This document shows, one piece after another, positions 59,052 to 64,000 of a stretch of DNA of 64,000 nt. A program made the translations under genes and the position numbers. The notes below the pieces were generated by a model. That model worked only from the letters and a program-made list of their open reading frames with translations, was not told where the DNA came from and searched no databases. Source of the DNA: Iris pallida (lineage: Eukaryota; Streptophyta; Magnoliopsida; Asparagales; Iridaceae); contig JANAVB010005597.1 in the NCBI GenBank assembly GCA_029216955.1, positions 43,536,535 through 43,600,534 on the forward strand, given 5' to 3'. The first letter of the stretch is position 1, and the number at the start of each line of letters is the position of its first letter.

Positions 59052-62000
59052 CTCAAACTCCAAGGGCCTCCGGTGGCTATCGGTCCAGTGCCAATGTCTT
59101 TCCTGCGCCACGCGAAGTCTGTCCCTGATGAGCTTCACCTTCTCGGCCGCATCAACAACCATCTCTGGCCCCAATAAAGCTCGCTCACCAACATCATCCC
59201 AGGATAAGGGTGTACGGCACCTACGCCCGTACAGAGCCTCAAAAGGTGACATCTCAATGCTGGCCTGGAAACTATTGTTGTAGGCAAACTCCACCAAATG
59301 AAGATGATCCTCCCAGGAACCTCTAAAGTCCAGGACGCACGTCTGCAGCATATCCTCAAGGGTCTGAATAGTCCGCTTTGACTGTCTGTCCGTCTGGGGG
59401 TGGTATGCAGTATTAAACTTGAGCTGAGTGCCCAAGCTAGTCTGCAGACTCCTCCAAAAATGGAAAGTAAAACGGCTATCCCTATCTGAGACGATGCTGA
59501 CCGGAACCCCGTGAATCCTGACTATCTGCCGCATATACAACTCCGCCAGCCTCTCTGTAGACGTACCCACCTTGAATGGCAAGAAGTGGGCCGATTTGGT
59601 CAACCTGTCAACGATGACCCAAATCGCGTCTTTCTCTCCTGGTGTGCGCGGCAATCCTGATACGAAGTCCATAGTGATATGCTTCCATTTCCACTCGGGA
59701 ATGGGCAGCGGCTGCAACAATCCACCGGGCCTCTGTCTCTCTGCCTTAACCTGCTGACAGACCAAACACCTAGCCACGAAGCGAGCCACCTCCCGCTTCA
59801 TCCCTGACCACCAAACATGCTCCTTCAGATCTCGGTACATCTTGTTGGCACCCGGGTGTATAGAGTACTGAGATCTGTGGGCCTCCTGCATAACCTGCTC
59901 CCTGAGATCTCCACTGGGCATACATAACCTGGAACCGTGCCTCAAGGCACCATCCTCTGCAAGAGAAAACTCGCCCTCCAGCAATCCTGCTCGAACCTGC
60001 TCTCGGAGACACCGCAGAGCAACGTCCTCAAACTGTGCCGACTTGATCCTCTCCACCAAGTCTGACTGAATCTGCATCCCCCATAGCTGTATCTGCACTC
60101 CGGGCACGATCACCTCAATCCTAAGGCTCTCCAAGTCGGCAAGCAAATGCCGATCCATGGTCAAACACATGGCTGTCGGATACCTACTCAAGGCATCGAC
60201 AACCACGTTGGCCTTCCCTGGATGATACTGCAGTACAATGTCGAAGTCCTTCATCAACTCCAACCCTCTGCGCTGCCTCATGTTCAACTCCTTCTGAGTG
60301 AACACATACTTTAAGCTCTTGTGATCTGTAAAGATCTCCACCCTCTCACCATACAGATAATGCTTCCATAGCTTCAGAGCAAATATCACTGCTGCCAGCT
60401 CCAGGTCGTGGGTAGGGTAGTTCTTCTCATGGGGACGTAATTGCCTGAAAGCATAGGCAATCATCTTCCTATGCTGCTGCAAGACGCAACCCAGCCCCTT
60501 TCCTGAAGCATCACTATGAATAGTGAAACCACCTGATCCTGAAGGCAATGTCAGAATCGGAGCTGTCGTAAGCCGCTTCTTCAACTCATCAAAAGCTGCC
60601 TGACACTCCTCTGACCAAACGAACTCAGCATCCTTCCGGGTCAACCGAGTCAACGGCTCTGCAACCCGGGAGAAATCCTGCACAAATCTCCGATAATACC
60701 CTGCCAGCCCCAGGAAACTCCTGATCTCTGCAACTGAAGTCGGCACTGTCCACGCCTCAACTGCTATAATCTTCTTGGGGTCAACTGAGATACCATCTCC
60801 AGTCACCACATGCCCCAAGAAGTCCACCCGATCCAAGAAGAACTCACACTTGGAGAGCTTCTCGTAAAGCTGCTCCTTCCTGAGAGTCTCCAGCACGATC
60901 CTCAAATGCTCCTCGTGCTCCTCCTCAGTCTTGGAATATACCAAGATATCGTCAATAAACACCACCACAAACTGATCCAGATACTGGTGGAACACCTTGT
61001 TCATAAGGTTCATAAATATTGCTGGTGCATTGGTTAGCCCAAACGGCATAACCAAAAACTCGAACTGCCCGTACCGCGTCCTGAAAGTGGTCTTGGGAAT
61101 ATCCTCCCTCTTCACCTTCACCTGGTGATATCCCGACCTCAGATCAATCTTGGAAAATACCCGAGCTTCGCTCAACTGGTCAAATAGATCATCGATCCGC
61201 GGCAGTGGGTATTTGTTCTTGATCGTGAGGTTGTTGAGTGCCCTATAGTCAATACACATGCGCACTGACCCATCCTTCTTCGGCACGAACAACACTGGTG
61301 CACCCCAAGGCAACGAACTCGAGCGGATGAAGCCCTTGTCCTGTAGCTCATCCACCTGCATCTTCAGCTCCACCAGCTCGCTGTTGTTCACCCGATAGAC
61401 ATACTGAGAGATGGGCTCCACTCCTGGAACCAAGTCTATCGAGAACTCTATGTCCCTGTCTGGTAGCAGTCCCGACAACTCCTCTGGGAAAACATCCATA
61501 AACTCTGCTATCAAGGGGTGTGGAATCGTCTGCTCCTCGACCGAGACTCCACAAAAGACTCCGCTGCTCTGCTTTGCCTGACGTCTGGAGTACTCGAACT
61601 CTGGCTCCCCCGGTGCTCTGAAGAGAACTCTACCCCCTCTGCAATCAATGCTGGCGTGGTGCCTGCTCAACCAATCCATGCCTAGTACTATATCGTAGTT
61701 CGGCAATGGCATTACGAGCAGGCTCACCTCCAACTCACGGCCTCCCAAAACTACTCTCCGGCCCTTACAAACATCACTCACGAGGATAATGCCACCCCCG
61801 GTCGTGATCTTGTAAGTCCTAGGCAACGATTCAGCTATGATACCGTGTCTAATTGCAAAAGATACTGATATGAAGCTGTGCGAAGCACCGGAATCAAATA
61901 ATGCAAAGGCTGGACTGGAGTCGAGTAGAATCGAACCTGCAATCAGCTCTCCTATCACCTCTGCATCTCCAGCTGCCATGGCGAAAGCTCGCCCCTGCTG

Positions 62001-62858
62001 GCCTCCCCTGGCCTGCTGCTGGTGCTGGACGAACCTCTGCTGCTGCATCGGCAGGGCTGGTCCCCTTTGCTGGCCTGCTGGAGCTCTGACTCCACCTCCC
62101 GGAGCTGCTCGTACTATGCGGCACTCCCTCATCTGGTGGTCTGATAAACCACACACTAGGTACTGGCCCAGCCTCTTCCGGCACTCATTGAAGACGTGCC
62201 CAGGCTTCTTGCAGTAGGCACAACTACCATCCTGTCTCTGACCCTGCTGGTGCTGCCTCGGCTGCTGCTGCGGGTGAACTGGCCTCTGCTGGATCAGCTG
62301 CGGCTGAAACTGCCTCAGCTGCTGGTACTGAAAATGGGGCCTCTTGGCCTGGCCCCCGCTGCTGCTGCTGGCCCCTACTGGGTCTCTCCCCCTCTTGAGC
62401 CTAAGCTCAAGATCATCCTCTGCCAACAAGGCTCCCGTCAAGATCTCCTCGAACGTAGCATCCCGGTTGCCCTTGGTCAAGGACTTGACCTCCTTGACTA
62501 GACCCTTCCGAAACCTCTGGGCCTTCGCCATCTCGCTCAAGCCCTCCACAAACCTGCCGAGGCGGCCAAACTCCCCGGCGTACTCCTCCACTGAGAGACT
62601 CCCCTGGACTAGGCTCTCGAACATCTGAGCTGCGTCCCCGTCTCCTGGAGGCGGTGGCTGCTGAAAGGGATCCTCTGGAATGACCGGGTCCTGTCTCCGA
62701 GTCGGTGGATGCATACCCCCTGCTGCGGCTGCCGATGTCTCAATACGAGTTGAGGTGGCAGGAGCTGCAGTCCCCTGGCCTCGCCGTACTGGCTGAGAGG
62801 TAGCAGTCCCCTCTATAGCATCCTCATGAATGGCACGCTGCGATCGAGTCTCTACCAT
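59052..62858 (-). pseudogene. gag-pol: gag-pol of element A, main exon (gag deletion, dead integrase)
   Basis: The start is taken at MVETRSQ (ATG at 62858) because only a TTG lies upstream and a splice acceptor ends one base before the ATG. Gag has lost the front half of the capsid domain. The first knuckle is complete ([14 protein letters not shown], about 212), but the second has Tyr for its first Cys ([14 protein letters not shown]). Protease [10 protein letters not shown] (about 325), [14 protein letters not shown] (about 630), RNase H HSDASGKG (about 778) and the integrase zinc finger (about 990-1030) are present. In the catalytic core [10 protein letters not shown] replaces the usual TDGQSERTIQ, so the DDE glutamate is Lys (codon 59376-59378, about residue 1161). 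The frame is otherwise open over nearly 1270 codons. Confidence 0.92.
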
Positions 62859-62859
62859 C

Positions 62860-63031
62860 CTGAAAATAGACAAACAAGAGTATCAATTTCTGAGAAAGAA
62901 GCGAAATAACAAAGGCGGACAATTATAATTCAAAGGATCAGCTGACAAAAAGGATTTAGATGGCAATAAAAGAATTTTTTGTTTTTTCCTAAAGTGATTG
63001 AGTACCTTAAAATTAATGTTCTATAACTTAC
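62860..63031 (-). other. 172-nt leader intron of element A
   Basis: On the minus strand CCTGCA|GTAAGTTATAG (perfect donor) to CTTGTTTGTCTATTTTCAG|G (perfect T-rich acceptor), with the gag ATG one base after the acceptor exon base. AT-rich throughout. The copy in the second unit has the same signals (45326-45497). Confidence 0.65.
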
Positions 63032-63084
63032 TGCAGGCTGTAGTGATACTCTAGTTCAAATAGCACTACACTTCTAGTCTAGAT

Positions 63085-63108
63085 CTGCATGGGCCACCAC
63101 TAAAAACG
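63085..63108 (-). promoter_or_regulatory. Candidate primer-binding region of element A
   Basis: Directly after the LTR end: CGTTTTTAG, then TGGTGGCCCATGCAG. The same block stands at the same distance in elements E and G and in the second A unit (about 45550-45574). Confidence 0.5.
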
Positions 63109-64000
63109 TGTCACGACCCGCACCCTAGAGTAAGGGCACGAGACGTGGGTACGTCCAGCCTACGCCGCAGTGTCGGCGGTAGAACGCTGTCCTAGGTCAA
63201 CAATCGTCTAGCAATATATCTCTAAACAGTTTATACTCTCCGAATGGGGGTGACATAGCAGTAAAACTCAATCACATCTAAGGAAGAGATAGCACGATAT
63301 GAAATAGAACTCAAGGAAATAAATAGATAAAAAGTAGTCTAAGATAATCCCAGCAATATCCAGAAGTACATGGTCTCAGATACAGAATGAAAGAATATAT
63401 ACAACTCTGAACTCCAAATATAGTCTAGCTAAAACATGTCTCAAGACTGTATAAAGTAAAATAAGCCTAACTAATCTAATCTAGGCAATCGGGGTGATAT
63501 CCTCAGCTAGAGCTGGGTCCTCCTGAGAGTCCAGCTCGCAGGTGTCATCTAAGGCTGCCCCATAGTAGGTATCCAGGCAAGCCTCCTCCTCGACTTCTGT
63601 AATATTTTTAACAGGTCCAGTCAGGACATGAGCGAGTACAGTACATCTCAACAGTTCATAGTAGCTTAGAAGATATAATCATGCAGTAAAGTAAGATACA
63701 AGTACTGAAAGAAGTGCAGTATGTAAACAGAGAGAGAAAAAGCTGCAATAGAAATATCTACTATAAATAAAGAACTAACATGTGGCTAGTGAGTCAGAGT
63801 ACAATATAGACATGTAAATGGCATAGGAGATTCTGATAAGACACTATGGAAGAGATTCTAATAAGATACTACTTGGGTATTATTTACATGTCTACTTCTA
63901 CTCCCCCGTACCCCCAATCAATATACAAGGATCCAACCAGGTTATGTTATGATACTATGTTAGGCCCCCGAAGGGTGATAAGCCCCCGAAGGGTGGTAAG
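63109..64000 (-). repeat. 5' LTR of element A, cut by the window edge
   Basis: Co-linear with the LTR starting at 45575, with about 11 differences in 890 bp. It ends in the GCCCCCGAAGGGTGATAA repeat units at the window border. Confidence 0.95.

Larger units (their letters stand above)
42967..64000 (-). mobile_element. Tekay-type gypsy element A as a tandem LTR array, with B nested
   Basis: Read on the minus strand: 5' LTR (63109 to beyond 64000), leader and gag-pol (63108-49962, split by B), shared LTR (49961-45575), a second leader with a gag fragment (45574-45017), then the distal part of another LTR (45016-42967). LTRs run TGTCACTACC ... GCGGGTCGTGACA. Candidate flank AAACG at 42962-42966. 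The 45575 and 63109 LTRs differ at about 1% over 0.9 kb; the 42967 copy is more diverged. The element is defective, with a dead integrase and a deleted gag. Confidence 0.85.

Overview
The window reads as intergenic DNA from a flowering plant with a repeat-rich genome. No intact host gene is visible. The only host-gene trace is a GC-rich, broken PPR (pentatricopeptide repeat) fragment near 6.5-7.3 kb. Its high coding GC beside AT-rich surroundings hints at a monocot, which is inference only. Nearly everything else is transposable elements, mostly Ty3/gypsy retrotransposons of the chromovirus Tekay/Del type: gag-pol in one frame, chromodomain-like C-terminus, LTRs of 1.8-4.4 kb running TGTNAC...GACA or ...TACA.

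Layout. 1-1490: tail of a Tekay-like LTR. 1491-3678: one end of a CACTA transposon with minisatellites and a G tract. 4329-6172: an inverted-repeat element filled by a 1.3-kb T-rich array. 6.3 kb: a tRNA-derived SINE beside the PPR pseudogene. 7969-8348: a MULE-type MITE with perfect 11-bp target duplications. 9178-9313: a hAT-like MITE. 9336-30892: a CACTA element whose Transposase_24-like gene is split by gypsy element E (10508-28527, target duplication GCTGG). E was itself invaded by a non-autonomous long-LTR element G (16090-25700), which lies as a partial tandem array. 30893-39806: a coding-less long-LTR element C whose 3' LTR carries a solo LTR D (34714-37758, target duplication AGCAT). 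39.8-42.97 kb: a MITE piece, a copia-like LTR piece and an LTR called F. 42967-64000: minus-strand element A as a tandem LTR array, interrupted by the nearly intact young gypsy element B (50102-58589, target duplication TAGAC).

The nesting gives a relative history. B lies in A, and its LTRs differ at about 7 of 1824 positions, against roughly 1% for A. G lies in E, E lies in a CACTA, and D lies in C. LTR divergence read by eye agrees with nesting order. B looks coding-competent except for one zinc-knuckle cysteine. A has a dead integrase (catalytic Glu to Lys), a large in-frame gag deletion and two canonical GT-AG introns. E is a pseudo-element.

Most worth a second look: canonical introns in the gypsy elements (leader and integrase), shared-LTR tandem arrays in two related families, short-motif arrays at the same place in two related LTRs but built from different motifs, a W-box cluster inside the A LTR, and a deletion junction with a 20-bp templated repeat.
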